A stretch of DNA of 64,000 bases from assembly GCF_021462825.1 (NCBI RefSeq), contig NZ_JAKEEB010000001.1:62001-126000 (forward strand), read 5' to 3'. The notes under the pieces were generated by a model. That model was given only the letters and a program-made list of their open reading frames with translations, did no database searches and was not told where the DNA came from. The translations under genes and the position numbers were made by a program. Below are positions 16,681 to 27,309 of the stretch, piece after piece. The stretch comes from Streptomyces glomeratus. Its GTDB lineage: Bacteria > Actinomycetota > Actinomycetes > Streptomycetales > Streptomycetaceae. The first letter of the stretch is position 1; every line of letters starts with the position of its first letter.

Positions 16681-16714
16681 CGAGGGGCGCCCGGCGAGCA
16701 CCGGGCGCCCCTCG
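16681..16714. terminator. Bidirectional terminator hairpin
   Basis: Perfect 14-bp stem CGAGGGGCGCCCGG (16681-16694) / complement (16701-16714) with a 6-base loop, between the convergent propeller gene and serC. Confidence 0.75.
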
Positions 16715-16761
16715 CCGACGTGGGCGCGGCACGTCGGCGGCCGGGAAGGCCGCCGGAAAGG

Positions 16762-17976
<1,215 letters not shown>

Positions 17977-18093
17977 TCAGCCGTACCGGCGGGGCGACGA
18001 GGACGGGGCGCGTGGACAGCACCACCCCTGCCTCCGGGTTCGCCCGACGGTGTGGGGCGGTCCGGCTCCGTCGAGGGAGGCATGCTGGGGACC

Positions 18094-21057
18094 ATGACGG
18101 ATCCCGGGGAACGGCACCCGGCGGCCACGGAGGTGGACGCCGCCGCGCTGCGCGCGGACCTGAGCGCCGCGGTGCGCGGAGCCGTCGACTTCGCTACGAC
18201 GGCGCGGGCGCTGCACACCATGGACGCCTCCAACTACCGGCGCGTACCGCTCGGCGTGGTCGCCCCCCGGGACGCGGACGACGTGGCGGCCGTGCTGAGC
18301 GTATGCCGGGCGCACGCCGCGCCGGTGGTCGCCCGCGGCGGCGGCACGTCGATCGCCGGGCAGGCCACGGGCACGGGCGTGGTGCTCGACTTCACCCGGT
18401 TCATGAACCGCGTCGTGTCCCTCGACCCCGAGGCACGCACGGCGGTGGTCCAGCCCGGTCTGGTCCTGGACCGGCTTCAGGAGGCCGCCGCCCCGCACGG
18501 GCTGCGTTTCGGCCCCGACCCCTCCACCCACGCTCGCTGCACCCTCGGCGGAATGATCGGCAACAACGCGTGCGGCTCCCACTCCGTGGCCTGGGGGACC
18601 ACGGCGGACAGCGTGCGCGAGCTGTCGGTGCTCACCGCGCGGGGCGAGGCGCTCGCCCCGGGCCGCGGCGGGCGGGGTGCGCCCGAGGGCCTGCTCCCCC
18701 TGGTGAACGGCGAGTTGGCGCTGCTGCGCACGGGATATCCCGTTCTCCCGCGGCGTATCTCCGGGTATGCGCTGGACGCGCTGCTGCCCGAGAACGGTGC
18801 GGACGTGGCCCGCTCGTTCTGCGGCTCCGAGGGAACCCTGGGCGTGATGACGGAGGCGGTCGTGGACCTCGTCGAGGCGCCGCGCGCCCAGGCCCTGGCC
18901 GTGCTGGCGTACCCGGACGAGAGCGCGGCGGCCCAGGCGGCGGCCGGACTGCTGCCGTGGGGCCCGCTGACCGTGGAGGGCATGGCCGCCGACCTCGTAC
19001 CGGCGTCGGCGGGGCTGCCGCGGGGCGGTGCCTGGCTGTTCGTGGAGACGGGCGGCGCGAGCGCGGCCGAGGCACGTGCGCGCGCCGAGGCGATCGTCCG
19101 GGCCGCGGATGTCACGGACGCCGTGGTGGTCACGGACCCGGCCGGGCAGCGCGCCCTGTGGCGGCTGCGCGAGGACGCGAGCGGTGCGGCGACCCGCAGG
19201 CCGGACGGCCGGGAGGCATGGCCGGGCTGGGAGGACTGCGCGGTGCCCCCGGCCCGCCTCGGGGAGTACCTCCGGGACTTCAGACGCCTGCTGGCCGAGC
19301 ACGGCCTGCACGGGGCGCCGTACGGGCACTTCGGGGACGGCTGCATCCACGTCCGCATCGACTTCGACCTGCTGTCACCGGCGGGCGTCGCCCGCTTCCG
19401 CCGCTTCTCCGGGGAACTCGCCGCCCTGGTCGTCTCCCACGGCGGCTCGCTCTCGGGGGAGCACGGCGACGGGCAGGCCCGGGCCGAGCTGCTGCCGGCG
19501 ATGTACGGGCCGGACCTGGTCGCCCTGTTCGAGCGGGCGAAGGGCGTATGGGACCCGGACGACCTGCTCAACCCCGGGATGCTCGTCCGCCCGGCCCCGC
19601 TGGACTCCAACCTCCGGTTCGCGGTGCTGCCCCGCGAGCCGGTGGACGTCTCCTTCGGCTATCCGGCGGACGGCGGCGACTTCTCGGCGGCGGTCCGGCG
19701 CTGCGTGGGAGTCGCCAAGTGCCGTACGACGACGGTGTCCGGCGCGGGCGTGATGTGCCCCTCGTTCCGGGCGACCGGCGAGGAGGAGCACTCCACGCGC
19801 GGGCGGGCCCGGCTGCTGCACGAGATGCTGGCGGGCGAGGTGATCACCGACGGCTGGCGGTCGACGGAGGTACGGGACGCCCTGGACCTGTGCCTGTCCT
19901 GCAAGGGCTGCCGCACCGACTGCCCGGTCGGCGTGGACATGGCCACCTACAAGGCCGAGTTCCTGCACCACCACTACGCCGGCCGGCGCAGACCGGCCGC
20001 GCACTATGCGATGGGGTGGCTGCCGGTGTGGCTGCGGGCCGTCGCCCGCACCCGCACGGCGCCGGCGGTCAACGCGCTCGTGTCCCTGGGCCCGGCCGCC
20101 GCGCTCGCCAAGCGGATGGCGGGGATCGCCCCCGAGCGGCGGCTACCGCGTCCGGCGCGGGAGACGTTCAGCCGGTGGTGGCGTCGCCGGGCGGCGCGGC
20201 GGGGCGGGGCGGCCACCGGGGCACCCTCCGGCGCCCGGGTCGTTCTGTGGCCGGACACGTTCACCGAGCATCTGTCACCGTCCGTCGGCAGGGCGGCCGT
20301 ACGTGTGCTGGAGGCGGCGGGCCTGCGGGTGCTGCTGCCGCCCACGGTACGGGGCCGGCGCGCCCCGCTCGCCTTGCGCCACGGCCGGGTCTGCTGCGGC
20401 CTGACCTATGTCTCCACGGGCCAGCTCGACCGAGCCCGCACCGTCATGCGCCGCACCCTCGATCTGATGGAACCCGTCCTGGCGGCCGGCCTCCCGGTGG
20501 TCGTCCTCGAACCGAGCTGCGCGGCCGCCCTGCGCACGGACCTGCCGGAGCTGCTGCACGACGACCCGCGAGCGGCTCGGCTGGCGGCGGCGGTGGTGAC
20601 GTTCGCGGAAGCCCTGGAACGGCACGCTCCCGACTGGGCGCCCCCGGCGGTGGACGGCCCGGTGGTCGGCCAGACGCACTGCCACCAGCACGCCGTCCTG
20701 GGCGACGCGGCCGACCGGCGGCTGCGTGCGGCGGCCGGTCTGACGGGAGAGCTGAGCGGCGGCTGCTGCGGGCTGGCCGGCAACTTCGGCTTCGAGAAGG
20801 GCCACTACGAGGTCTCGACGGCATGCGCGGAGGAGCAGTTGCTCCCGGCCGTGCGGTCGGCGCCCGGGGACGCTGTGGTCCTGGCGGACGGCTTCTCCTG
20901 CCGCACCCAGCTGGAGCAGCTCGCGGGCCGCAGGGCGCGGCACCTGGCGGAGGTGCTGGCGGAAGGACTGGAGAGGACCCGGACCGGCCTGGGCGCGACT
21001 GGGGAAGGCACCGCGAAGGGAACCGGGAAAGACACCGCGAAGGAAACCGACGGGTGA
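18094..21057 (+). CDS. FAD-binding and Fe-S-binding fused dehydrogenase (D-lactate/glycolate dehydrogenase type)
   Basis: The product is 987 residues from ATG at 18094; ATG 18082 is the alternative. Residues about 30-250 are an FAD-binding type 4 domain (V-A-R-G-G-G-T-S-I-A-G-Q-A is the flavin loop), about 250-500 the FAD-oxidase C domain, and about 520-670 a ferredoxin-like region with C-L-S-C-K-G-C-R-T-D-C-P. Two CCG motifs follow (V-C-C-G-L-T and G-C-C-G-L-A-G-N-F-G). This GlcD-GlcF-type fusion oxidises a 2-hydroxy acid and passes electrons to the respiratory chain. The tail (about 965-987) is low-complexity G-T-A-K repeats. Confidence 0.88.
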   Translation: MTDPGERHPAATEVDAAALRADLSAAVRGAVDFATTARALHTMDASNYRRVPLGVVAPRDADDVAAVLSVCRAHAAPVVARGGGTSIAGQATGTGVVLDFTRFMNRVVSLDPEARTAVVQPGLVLDRLQEAAAPHGLRFGPDPSTHARCTLGGMIGNNACGSHSVAWGTTADSVRELSVLTARGEALAPGRGGRGAPEGLLPLVNGELALLRTGYPVLPRRISGYALDALLPENGADVARSFCGSEGTLGVMTEAVVDLVEAPRAQALAVLAYPDESAAAQAAAGLLPWGPLTVEGMAADLVPASAGLPRGGAWLFVETGGASAAEARARAEAIVRAADVTDAVVVTDPAGQRALWRLREDASGAATRRPDGREAWPGWEDCAVPPARLGEYLRDFRRLLAEHGLHGAPYGHFGDGCIHVRIDFDLLSPAGVARFRRFSGELAALVVSHGGSLSGEHGDGQARAELLPAMYGPDLVALFERAKGVWDPDDLLNPGMLVRPAPLDSNLRFAVLPREPVDVSFGYPADGGDFSAAVRRCVGVAKCRTTTVSGAGVMCPSFRATGEEEHSTRGRARLLHEMLAGEVITDGWRSTEVRDALDLCLSCKGCRTDCPVGVDMATYKAEFLHHHYAGRRRPAAHYAMGWLPVWLRAVARTRTAPAVNALVSLGPAAALAKRMAGIAPERRLPRPARETFSRWWRRRAARRGGAATGAPSGARVVLWPDTFTEHLSPSVGRAAVRVLEAAGLRVLLPPTVRGRRAPLALRHGRVCCGLTYVSTGQLDRARTVMRRTLDLMEPVLAAGLPVVVLEPSCAAALRTDLPELLHDDPRAARLAAAVVTFAEALERHAPDWAPPAVDGPVVGQTHCHQHAVLGDAADRRLRAAAGLTGELSGGCCGLAGNFGFEKGHYEVSTACAEEQLLPAVRSAPGDAVVLADGFSCRTQLEQLAGRRARHLAEVLAEGLERTRTGLGATGEGTAKGTGKDTAKETDG

Positions 21058-21171
21058 CGGCCAGCGCGGTGAAATCCCCGCGGCCGGGATGAAGGGCCGG
21101 CGGGTGTCCGGGACGATCGAGGAGCGGGGGGCCGCGCCGGTGTCACCGTGTCACTCACCGAGGAGCCCCGT

Positions 21172-22296
21172 ATGACCCTTCGCGTCCGCCCGATCTCCCG
21201 CGAGGAACACCTGGCCTTCGTCACCGCGCGCCCGTCGGTCAGCCATATGCAGGTGCCGTCATGGGGCGAGGTGAAGCCGGACTGGCGGGCGGAGAGCCTC
21301 GGCTGGTTCGAGGAGGGCGGCCGGCGGCCGGTCGGTGCGGGCCTGGTCCTGCTGCGTCCGCTGCCGAAGCTCAGACGGTACCTGGCGTATCTGCCGGAGG
21401 GGCCGGTGATCGACTGGCATGCGCCGGACCTGGACCGCTGGCTGGCGCCGCTGCTCGCCTGGCTGAGGAGCCGCGGCGCCTTCTCGGTGAAGATGGGCCC
21501 GCCCGTGGTCGTGCGCCGCTGGAGCGCGGAGGCGGTCAAGGAGGCGATCGCCGACCCGGCTGCGCGGCGGCTGCGGGACGTCCCGGCGACCGAGGAGGAA
21601 CCCGGCGCGTCTCAGGTGGCCGACCGGCTGCGCGGCATGGGCTGGCGGCAGGCGGAACCGGGCGGTGAGGACGGCTTCGCGGCCGGACAGCCCCGGTACG
21701 TCTTCCAGGTCCCGCTCGCGGGACGGACGCTGGACGATGTCCGCCGCGGCCTCAACCAGCAGTGGCGCCGCAATGTGAAGAAGGCCGAGAAGGCGGGCGT
21801 GAAGGTGGTTCGGGGCGGCTACGGCGATCTGCCCGCCTTCTACGCCCTCTACACGGAGACCGCCGAACGCGACCGTTTCCTCCCGCGCCCGCTGCCGTAC
21901 TTCCAGCGGATGTGGACCGCACTGACGGCGGAGCACCCGGACCGCATGCGGCTCTACCTCGCCTATCACGACGGGGAGGTGCTGGCCGCCGCGACGATGC
22001 TGACGGTCGGCACACACGTCTGGTACTCGTACGGCGCCTCCTCCGCCCGCAGACGCGAGGTGCAGCCGAACAACGCGATCCAGTGGCGGATGCTGAGCGA
22101 CGCCCACGCGCTGGGCGCCGCCGTCTACGACTTGCGCGGCATCACCGACACCCTGGAGGACACCGACCACCTTCTGGGCCTGCTCCGCTTCAAGGTCGGC
22201 ACGGGTGGGCATGCGGCGGAGTACCTGGGCGAGTGGGACTTCCCCCTCAACCGCCTGTTGCACAAGGCACTGAACCTGTACATGTCCCACCGGTGA
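21172..22296 (+). CDS. FemX/FemAB-type peptidoglycan bridge aminoacyltransferase
   Basis: The product is 374 residues from ATG with GAGGAG at 21160-21165. Two GNAT-like folds are recognisable; H-M-Q-V-P-S-W-G-E-V-K-P near residue 26 and R-R-N-V-K-K-A-E-K-A-G-V-K-V (about 200) are typical of FemABX proteins, as is the end Y-D-L-R-G-I-T-D-T-L. They transfer an amino acid (Gly in Streptomyces) from tRNA to the peptidoglycan precursor stem. A 20-bp direct repeat spans its stop codon. The neighbouring dehydrogenase gene ends 114 bases upstream and is probably unrelated. Confidence 0.85.
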   Translation: MTLRVRPISREEHLAFVTARPSVSHMQVPSWGEVKPDWRAESLGWFEEGGRRPVGAGLVLLRPLPKLRRYLAYLPEGPVIDWHAPDLDRWLAPLLAWLRSRGAFSVKMGPPVVVRRWSAEAVKEAIADPAARRLRDVPATEEEPGASQVADRLRGMGWRQAEPGGEDGFAAGQPRYVFQVPLAGRTLDDVRRGLNQQWRRNVKKAEKAGVKVVRGGYGDLPAFYALYTETAERDRFLPRPLPYFQRMWTALTAEHPDRMRLYLAYHDGEVLAAATMLTVGTHVWYSYGASSARRREVQPNNAIQWRMLSDAHALGAAVYDLRGITDTLEDTDHLLGLLRFKVGTGGHAAEYLGEWDFPLNRLLHKALNLYMSHR

Positions 22297-22323
22297 GGCG
22301 AGGCATGTCCCACCGGTGAGGCG
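22281..22323 (+). repeat. 20-bp direct repeat spanning the femX-type stop codon
   Basis: Bases 22281-22300 and 22304-22323 are identical, separated by AGG. The repeat unit includes the last codons and the stop of the aminoacyltransferase, a recent 23-base slippage duplication that leaves the protein unchanged. Confidence 0.8.
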
Positions 22324-22354
22324 GGCGTGGCGGGGTGGCGCCGGGGCGGGCAGG

Positions 22355-23308
22355 TCAGGCTTCGGGCTGGACCAGGGGTGCGGCCCGGCGGGTCTGGGTC
22401 CGGACCGCGCCCATGCTCGCCGCGATGACCAGGGCGATCGCCACCGCCTGGGTCGGGGTCAGGGACTGGCCGAGGACCAGGAAGCCGGCGGTCGCCGCGA
22501 TCGCCGGTTCCAGGCTCATCAGGATCGCGAACGTGGAGGCGGGCAGCCGGCGCAGGGCGAGGAGTTCCAGGGTGTAGGGCAGCACGGAGGAGAGCATCGC
22601 CACGCCCGCGCCCAGCCCGAGCGTCGTCGGTACCAGCAGCTTGGTGCCCGACTCGGCGACCCCCAGCGGCACGAACAGCACCGCGGCGACCCCCATCGCC
22701 AGCGCCAGCCCGTCGGCCTGCGGGAAACGCCGTCCGGTACGGGCGCTGAAGACGATGTACGCCGCCCACATGGCGCCCGCCGACAGGGCGAAGGCGACAC
22801 CCGCCGCGTTCAGGTCGCCGAAGCCTCCGCCGCCCAGCAGGAAGACCCCGGCCAGGGCGAGGCCCGCCCAGACCAGGTTCACCGCCCGGCGGGAGGCGAG
22901 CACGGACAGGGCCAGCGGGCCGAGGACCTCCATCGTCACGGCGAGGCCCAGCGGAATGCGGTCCACGGCCTGGTAGAAGAGGCCGTTCATCGCGGCCATG
23001 GTGATACCGAAGACGACCACCGTGCCCCAGTCGGCGCGCGAGTGCCCGCGCAGCCGGGGCCGGCAGACCAGGAGCAGCACCACGGCCGCCACGACGAGCC
23101 GCAGGGTGACCACGCCGAGCGCGCCGGCCCGCGGCATCAGGCTCACCGCGAGCGCCCCGCCGAACTGCACGGAGACGCCTCCCGCGAGCACCAGCCCCAC
23201 CGGCCCGACAGAACCGCGTCGGCCCGGCCCGCGAGGCGCCGACGACGCGGACTTCGGCGCGGTCGCGGCCGGGGCCGGGGAGGAGGGGGCGGTGCGGGCG
23301 GGGTTCAC
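22355..23308 (-). CDS. EamA/DMT-family exporter (RhtA-like)
   Basis: The product is 317 residues from GTG with GGAAGG a few bases upstream. A 35-residue Ala/Pro/Ser-rich N-terminus precedes ten hydrophobic helices in two EamA halves. P-R-A-G-A-L-G-V-V-T-L-R and the second-half S-L-E-P-A-I-A-A-T-A-G are typical of the RhtA (threonine/homoserine exporter) branch. It probably exports amino acids or related metabolites. It is convergent with the femX-type gene, whose stop is 58 bases away. Confidence 0.85.
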   Translation of the reverse strand: MNPARTAPSSPAPAATAPKSASSAPRGPGRRGSVGPVGLVLAGGVSVQFGGALAVSLMPRAGALGVVTLRLVVAAVVLLLVCRPRLRGHSRADWGTVVVFGITMAAMNGLFYQAVDRIPLGLAVTMEVLGPLALSVLASRRAVNLVWAGLALAGVFLLGGGGFGDLNAAGVAFALSAGAMWAAYIVFSARTGRRFPQADGLALAMGVAAVLFVPLGVAESGTKLLVPTTLGLGAGVAMLSSVLPYTLELLALRRLPASTFAILMSLEPAIAATAGFLVLGQSLTPTQAVAIALVIAASMGAVRTQTRRAAPLVQPEA

Positions 23309-23654
23309 GGGGCCTTCCAGGGGGACTCGAGTCAGGGAATGTGCAGCATGCTGTACCTAACGGTCCAGGGTAGTGCACTCGACCGGGTGTGTGAACCCTT
23401 GACGAATCCGTCCGAGAGGCCTGTCAGACCGTGGCATCCGGAGCCCCGCCCGGGTTCACTGCCGAGGTGGAGAAGTAGGTCGACGAACTGGTCCGGGCCG
23501 CTGAGGCTCTCTACATCCACGGGCCGGCGTACGAGGGGGCCGGATGAGGGGGCAGAGCATGCGTTCGTGGCGGGCGGATTCTTCGTTTACATGATCGCGC
23601 CACGCTCGGAACTCGTCTGCCCGGGCGGGAGCCCGTGCCGACCGACTCTGCTGA
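23309..23654. other. Gene-free stretch with a decayed coding fragment
   Basis: Between about 23455 and 23550 the plus strand reads F-T-A-E-V-E-K, stop, V-D-E-L-V-R-A-A-E-A-L-Y-I-H-G-P-A-Y-E-G-A-G, stop. The amphipathic look suggests a broken gene, but I cannot name the family. The first part holds the exporter promoter. G+C is locally lower. Confidence 0.3.
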
Positions 23655-23861
23655 TCAGCTGAGGGCATTCTCCGCAGCCGCGGTGACGAAGGCCGCGAAC
23701 GCCTCCGGCGTGACGGCGAAGGCTCCGGCTTGGGGGTTCTTGGAGTCGCGGACGGCTATGTGGGGGGTGAGGTCGGCGACCTCGACACACTGACCTCCGG
23801 TGTCACCGCTGTACGAGGACTTACGCCAGGTCGCGCCCGTCAGGTCCAGGTTCGTTCCCAT
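23655..23861 (-). CDS. DUF397 domain protein
   Basis: The product is 68 residues from ATG. The order W-R-K-S-S-Y-S, then C-V-E-V-A, then V-R-D-S-K-N-P and a helical end F-A-A-F-V-T-A-A defines DUF397. These are encoded next to XRE regulators of the Scr1 type, as here; they bind or antagonise the regulator. Its start overlaps the end of the XRE gene by 41 bases, so the two are co-translated. Confidence 0.9.
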   Translation of the reverse strand: MGTNLDLTGATWRKSSYSGDTGGQCVEVADLTPHIAVRDSKNPQAGAFAVTPEAFAAFVTAAAENALS

Positions 23862-24666
23862 AACGCTCCTCCATCACGCGGGCGATCAGGGCCGCCGAAC
23901 CCTCAGGGGGAAGCGCTGCGGCCTGCAGTTGATCGTAACGGACCGAACCCTCCTTGACGGCTTCAGGATTGGCCGTCATGTGCCCCCGGACAAAGTCCTC
24001 GGTGTAGACGACGTCGGGGTCTTTGTTGAAGCGCAAAAGGGCGAAGGAGCCCATCAATCCAGTGTGCGCACCAGCTTCGAAGGGAAGCACTTGCACCTTC
24101 ACCCAGGGCCGATCCCGCAGGGTCAAGAGGTGTGCGAGTTGATCCCGCATGACGCCCTGACCGCCGACCTCCTGATGCAGCACGGCCTCGCTGAGCACTA
24201 CCCAGGTCGCTGCGGGTTCGTTCCGATGCAGGACGCGCTGTCTTTCCATCCGCGCTGCAACCTTGGCATCGAGCCCCGACTCGTTCCGTACGCGCAGCAC
24301 TGCGCGGGCGTATGCCTCGGTCTGAAGCAAGCCGTCCACCAACTGCGCCTGGAAGGTCGAGATGTAAGCCGCCCGCGCCTCCATCTCCGCATACGGCTGA
24401 AACCAACCAGGCAACTGGCTCCGCAGTACCAGCCCCACCAACCGCGAGAACAACCCGTCCGTCCCCAGCGCCGCATCCAGCCGCTCCGAGAAGTCCCGCT
24501 GGGGCACCTTCGCGGCCGTCTCGATCTGGCCGATCAGTGACCCGGTGCAGAAGACGACCGACCCGAGCTGCGCCAACGTGAGACCCGCTGCCTCCCGCGC
24601 CCTGCGCAGCTCATAGCCGTAGTAGTCCAACGGCGACGCACTCGGGTCGAGTTCACGGCTTCGCAT
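23821..24666 (-). CDS. XRE-family regulator with Scr1-type C-terminal domain
   Basis: The product is 281 residues. The ATG at 24666 is preferred over GTG 24675 because GGGAGG at 24675-24680 is correctly spaced for it. The N-terminal HTH is Y-E-L-R-R-A-R-E-A-A-G-L-T-L-A-Q-L-G with recognition helix T-G-S-L-I-G-Q-I-E-T. The C-terminal DUF5753 domain carries the usual Q-L-V-D-G-L-L-Q-T-E-A-Y-A-R and R-M-E-R-Q. With the overlapping DUF397 gene it makes one of the many streptomycete developmental pairs. Target genes are unknown. Confidence 0.9.
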   Translation of the reverse strand: MRSRELDPSASPLDYYGYELRRAREAAGLTLAQLGSVVFCTGSLIGQIETAAKVPQRDFSERLDAALGTDGLFSRLVGLVLRSQLPGWFQPYAEMEARAAYISTFQAQLVDGLLQTEAYARAVLRVRNESGLDAKVAARMERQRVLHRNEPAATWVVLSEAVLHQEVGGQGVMRDQLAHLLTLRDRPWVKVQVLPFEAGAHTGLMGSFALLRFNKDPDVVYTEDFVRGHMTANPEAVKEGSVRYDQLQAAALPPEGSAALIARVMEERYGNEPGPDGRDLA

Positions 24667-24740
24667 GCCGACCACCTCCCATCACGCAGAGTAGCCATAT
24701 CCGCACACAGGGGTGGCCGGATGTGGAAAACAAATCCGTG

Positions 24741-24752
24741 CAAGCATGCTTG
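24741..24752 (+). promoter_or_regulatory. Perfect palindrome upstream of the acyl-CoA operon
   Basis: CAAGCATGCTTG is a perfect 12-bp palindrome 75 bases before the first gene of the operon. It resembles TetR-family sites in acyl-CoA catabolism; the TetR gene at the end of this operon (32754) is the obvious candidate binder. Confidence 0.45.
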
Positions 24753-24826
24753 ATTGTTTCCTGGCCCGCTGCCATGCTCCTCAGCGCACCGCCACGCACA
24801 CCGTCGTGCCCCGAGGGGAGCGCATC

Positions 24827-25621
24827 GTGTCCGACGTGTCGTCAGTGATCGACGATCTGGGCCGGGAGGGCGAGGAACTCGACCGGCTGGTCGCCGAGTC
24901 GGGTGAGGAGCGCTGGGCGCTCGCCACGCCCGCCCCGGGCTGGACCGTCGCCCATCAGATCGCGCATCTGGCCTGGACCGACCGGGCCGCCCTGGTGGCC
25001 GTCACCCGGCCGGAGGCGTTCGCGGCGGAGGTCGAGAAGGCGCTCCGGTCGCCCGGCACCTGGGTCGACGAGGCCGCGCGCGAGGGAGCCGCGCTGCCGC
25101 CCGCTCGGCTGCTCGCCGAGTGGCGCGAGAGCCGTGCGGCGCTCGACCGGGCCCTGCGCGAGGCACCTCCCGGCGTCCGTCACCCCTGGTTCGGCCCGCC
25201 GATGTCGACCGCCTCCATGGCCACCGCCCGTCTCATGGAGACCTGGGCCCACGGCCTGGACGTGGCCGAGACGCTCGGTGTCCCGCCCACCCCGAGCGAC
25301 CGGCTCCGGCACATCGCCAGACTCGGTTTCCGTACCCGTGACTTCGCCTACGCGGTCCATGAACTGCCCGCTCCCGCCGAGCCGTTCCGTGTGGAACTCG
25401 TCGGTCCGTCCGGAGAGGTGTGGACGTACGGTCCCGATGACGCCGCGCAACGCGTCACCGGTCCGGCGCTCGACTTCTGCCTCCTGGTCACCCAGCGAGC
25501 GCACCGGGACGACCTCGGCCTGCGCGCCGAGGGCCCGGACGCCGACCGCTGGCTGGACATCGCGCAGGCCTTCGCGGGCCCGCCGGGCGCCGGACGCCCG
25601 CCGAAGGGGGCCACCGCGTGA
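24827..25621 (+). CDS. TIGR03084-type protein (DinB/maleylpyruvate isomerase-like fold)
   Basis: The product is 264 residues from GTG with GAGGGGAG at 24813-24820. The helical-bundle N-terminus has W-T-V-A-H-Q-I-A-H-L-A-W-T-D, where His residues sit as in the metal site of DinB/MDMPI proteins, and E-T-W-A-H-G-L-D-V in the middle. TIGR03084 members accompany acyl-CoA catabolic genes in actinobacteria. First gene of a seven-gene operon; overlaps the next gene by 4 bases. The enzymatic reaction is not known; a mycothiol- or metal-dependent role is inferred. Confidence 0.8.
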   Translation: MSDVSSVIDDLGREGEELDRLVAESGEERWALATPAPGWTVAHQIAHLAWTDRAALVAVTRPEAFAAEVEKALRSPGTWVDEAAREGAALPPARLLAEWRESRAALDRALREAPPGVRHPWFGPPMSTASMATARLMETWAHGLDVAETLGVPPTPSDRLRHIARLGFRTRDFAYAVHELPAPAEPFRVELVGPSGEVWTYGPDDAAQRVTGPALDFCLLVTQRAHRDDLGLRAEGPDADRWLDIAQAFAGPPGAGRPPKGATA

Positions 25622-27309
25622 GGCCCCTGCGCATCGGTAACGCCTCCGGCTTCTACGGCGACCGCTTCGACGCCCTGCGCGAGATGCTCACCGGCGGCCC
25701 CCTCGACGTCGTCACCGGTGACTACCTCGCCGAGCTGACGATGCTGATCCTCGGCCGGGACCGCCTCAAGAACCCCACCGGCGGCTACGCGCGCACCTTC
25801 CTGCGCCAGTTGGAGGAGTGCCTGGGCCTCGCCCACGCGCGCGGGGTGCGCATCGTGACGAACGCGGGCGGCCTGAACCCCGCCGGACTCGCCGACGCCG
25901 TACGCGAGCTGGCCGATCGGCTCGGCATCCCCGTCCGGGTCGCGCACGTCGAGGGCGACGACCTCACCGCCTCCCACCCCGGCACCCTGGCCGCCCACGC
26001 CTACCTCGGCGGCCACGGCATCGCCACCTGCCTGCGCGAGGGCGCCGACATCGTGGTCACCGGGCGCGTCACGGACGCCGCACTGGTCACCGGGCCCGCC
26101 GTCGCCCACTTCGGCTGGACGCCGGACCAGTACGACCGGCTGGCGGGCGCCGTGGTCGCCGGGCACATCCTGGAGTGCGGGACGCAGGCCACCGGCGGCA
26201 ACTACTCCTTCTTCACCGAGCTCCCGCCCACGGCTCTGCGCCGCCCCGGCTTCCCGCTCGCCGAGATCCACGAGGACGGCAGCAGCGTGATCACCAAGCA
26301 CGACGGCACCGGCGGTGCCGTCGACGTCGGCACGGTCACCGCGCAGCTGCTGTACGAGACGACCGGCGCCCGGTACGCGGGCCCGGACGTCACCGCCCGC
26401 CTCGACACCGTCCGGCTCACCCGGGAGGGAGCCGACCGGGTGCGTGTCGAGGGCGTGCGCGGAGAGGCGCCGCCCCCGACCCTCAAGGTGGGCCTGAACC
26501 GGCTGGGCGGCTTCCGCAACGAGGTCGCCTTCGTGCTGACGGGGCTCGACATCGAGGCCAAGGCCGCGTACGTCAGGACCCAGATGGAGGAGGCCCTGGC
26601 GGCGGCCAAGGCCCGGCCCGCCGAGGTGCGCTGGGACCTCGCCCGCACCGATCACCCCGACGCCCCGACCGAGGAGACCGCGAGTGCCCTGCTCCGGCTG
26701 GTCGTGCGCGACCCGGTGCAGGAGACGGTGGGCCGGGCGCTCAGCGGCGCCGCGATCGAACTGGCGCTCGCCAGTTACCCCGGCTTCCACGTGCTCGCCC
26801 CACCGGGCAACGGCTCCCCCTACGGGATCTTCGAGGCAGTCCCTGTGGACCGGGACACCGTCGGCCATGTGGCGGTTCTGCACGACGGCCGGCGGATCCC
26901 GGTGCCGAGCGCCCACGACACCCGCGTACTCGACGACGTGCCGGAGCCGCCTCCGCCCGAACCGCTGCCGCCGGGCCCGACCCGCCGGGCACCCCTCGGT
27001 CTGGTCGCGGGGGCCCGCAGCGGCGACAAGGGCGGTGACGCCAACGTCGGAGTGTGGGTGCGCACGGATTCGGCCTGGCGATGGCTGGCCCACACGCTCA
27101 CCGTCGACCGCTTCCGCGCACTCCTGCCGGAGACGGCCGGCCTGCCCGTCGTACGTCACGTCCTGCCGAATCTGCGCGCCGTGAACTTCGTCGTCGAGGG
27201 CCTCCTCGGCGAGGGCGTCGCCGCGCAGCACCGCTTCGACCCGCAGGCCAAGGGCCTGGGCGAATGGCTGCGTGGCCGCCACCTGGACATACCGGAGGAC
27301 CTGTTGTGA
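25618..27309 (+). CDS. AtuA-like (DUF1446) acyclic terpene utilisation protein
   Basis: The product is 563 residues from GTG that overlaps the preceding stop (GTGA). It starts R-P-L-R-I-G-N-A-S-G-F-Y-G-D-R and continues T-G-D-Y-L-A-E-L-T-M, T-N-A-G-G-L-N-P and E-C-G-T-Q-A-T-G-G-N-Y, the hallmarks of the AtuA family. A C-terminal domain (about 455-563) begins G-A-R-S-G-D-K-G-G-D-A-N. In Pseudomonas, AtuA belongs to the citronellol/geranyl pathway, and its biochemical step is not settled. Here it is coupled to a biotin carboxylase pair. Confidence 0.88.
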   Translation: MRPLRIGNASGFYGDRFDALREMLTGGPLDVVTGDYLAELTMLILGRDRLKNPTGGYARTFLRQLEECLGLAHARGVRIVTNAGGLNPAGLADAVRELADRLGIPVRVAHVEGDDLTASHPGTLAAHAYLGGHGIATCLREGADIVVTGRVTDAALVTGPAVAHFGWTPDQYDRLAGAVVAGHILECGTQATGGNYSFFTELPPTALRRPGFPLAEIHEDGSSVITKHDGTGGAVDVGTVTAQLLYETTGARYAGPDVTARLDTVRLTREGADRVRVEGVRGEAPPPTLKVGLNRLGGFRNEVAFVLTGLDIEAKAAYVRTQMEEALAAAKARPAEVRWDLARTDHPDAPTEETASALLRLVVRDPVQETVGRALSGAAIELALASYPGFHVLAPPGNGSPYGIFEAVPVDRDTVGHVAVLHDGRRIPVPSAHDTRVLDDVPEPPPPEPLPPGPTRRAPLGLVAGARSGDKGGDANVGVWVRTDSAWRWLAHTLTVDRFRALLPETAGLPVVRHVLPNLRAVNFVVEGLLGEGVAAQHRFDPQAKGLGEWLRGRHLDIPEDLL

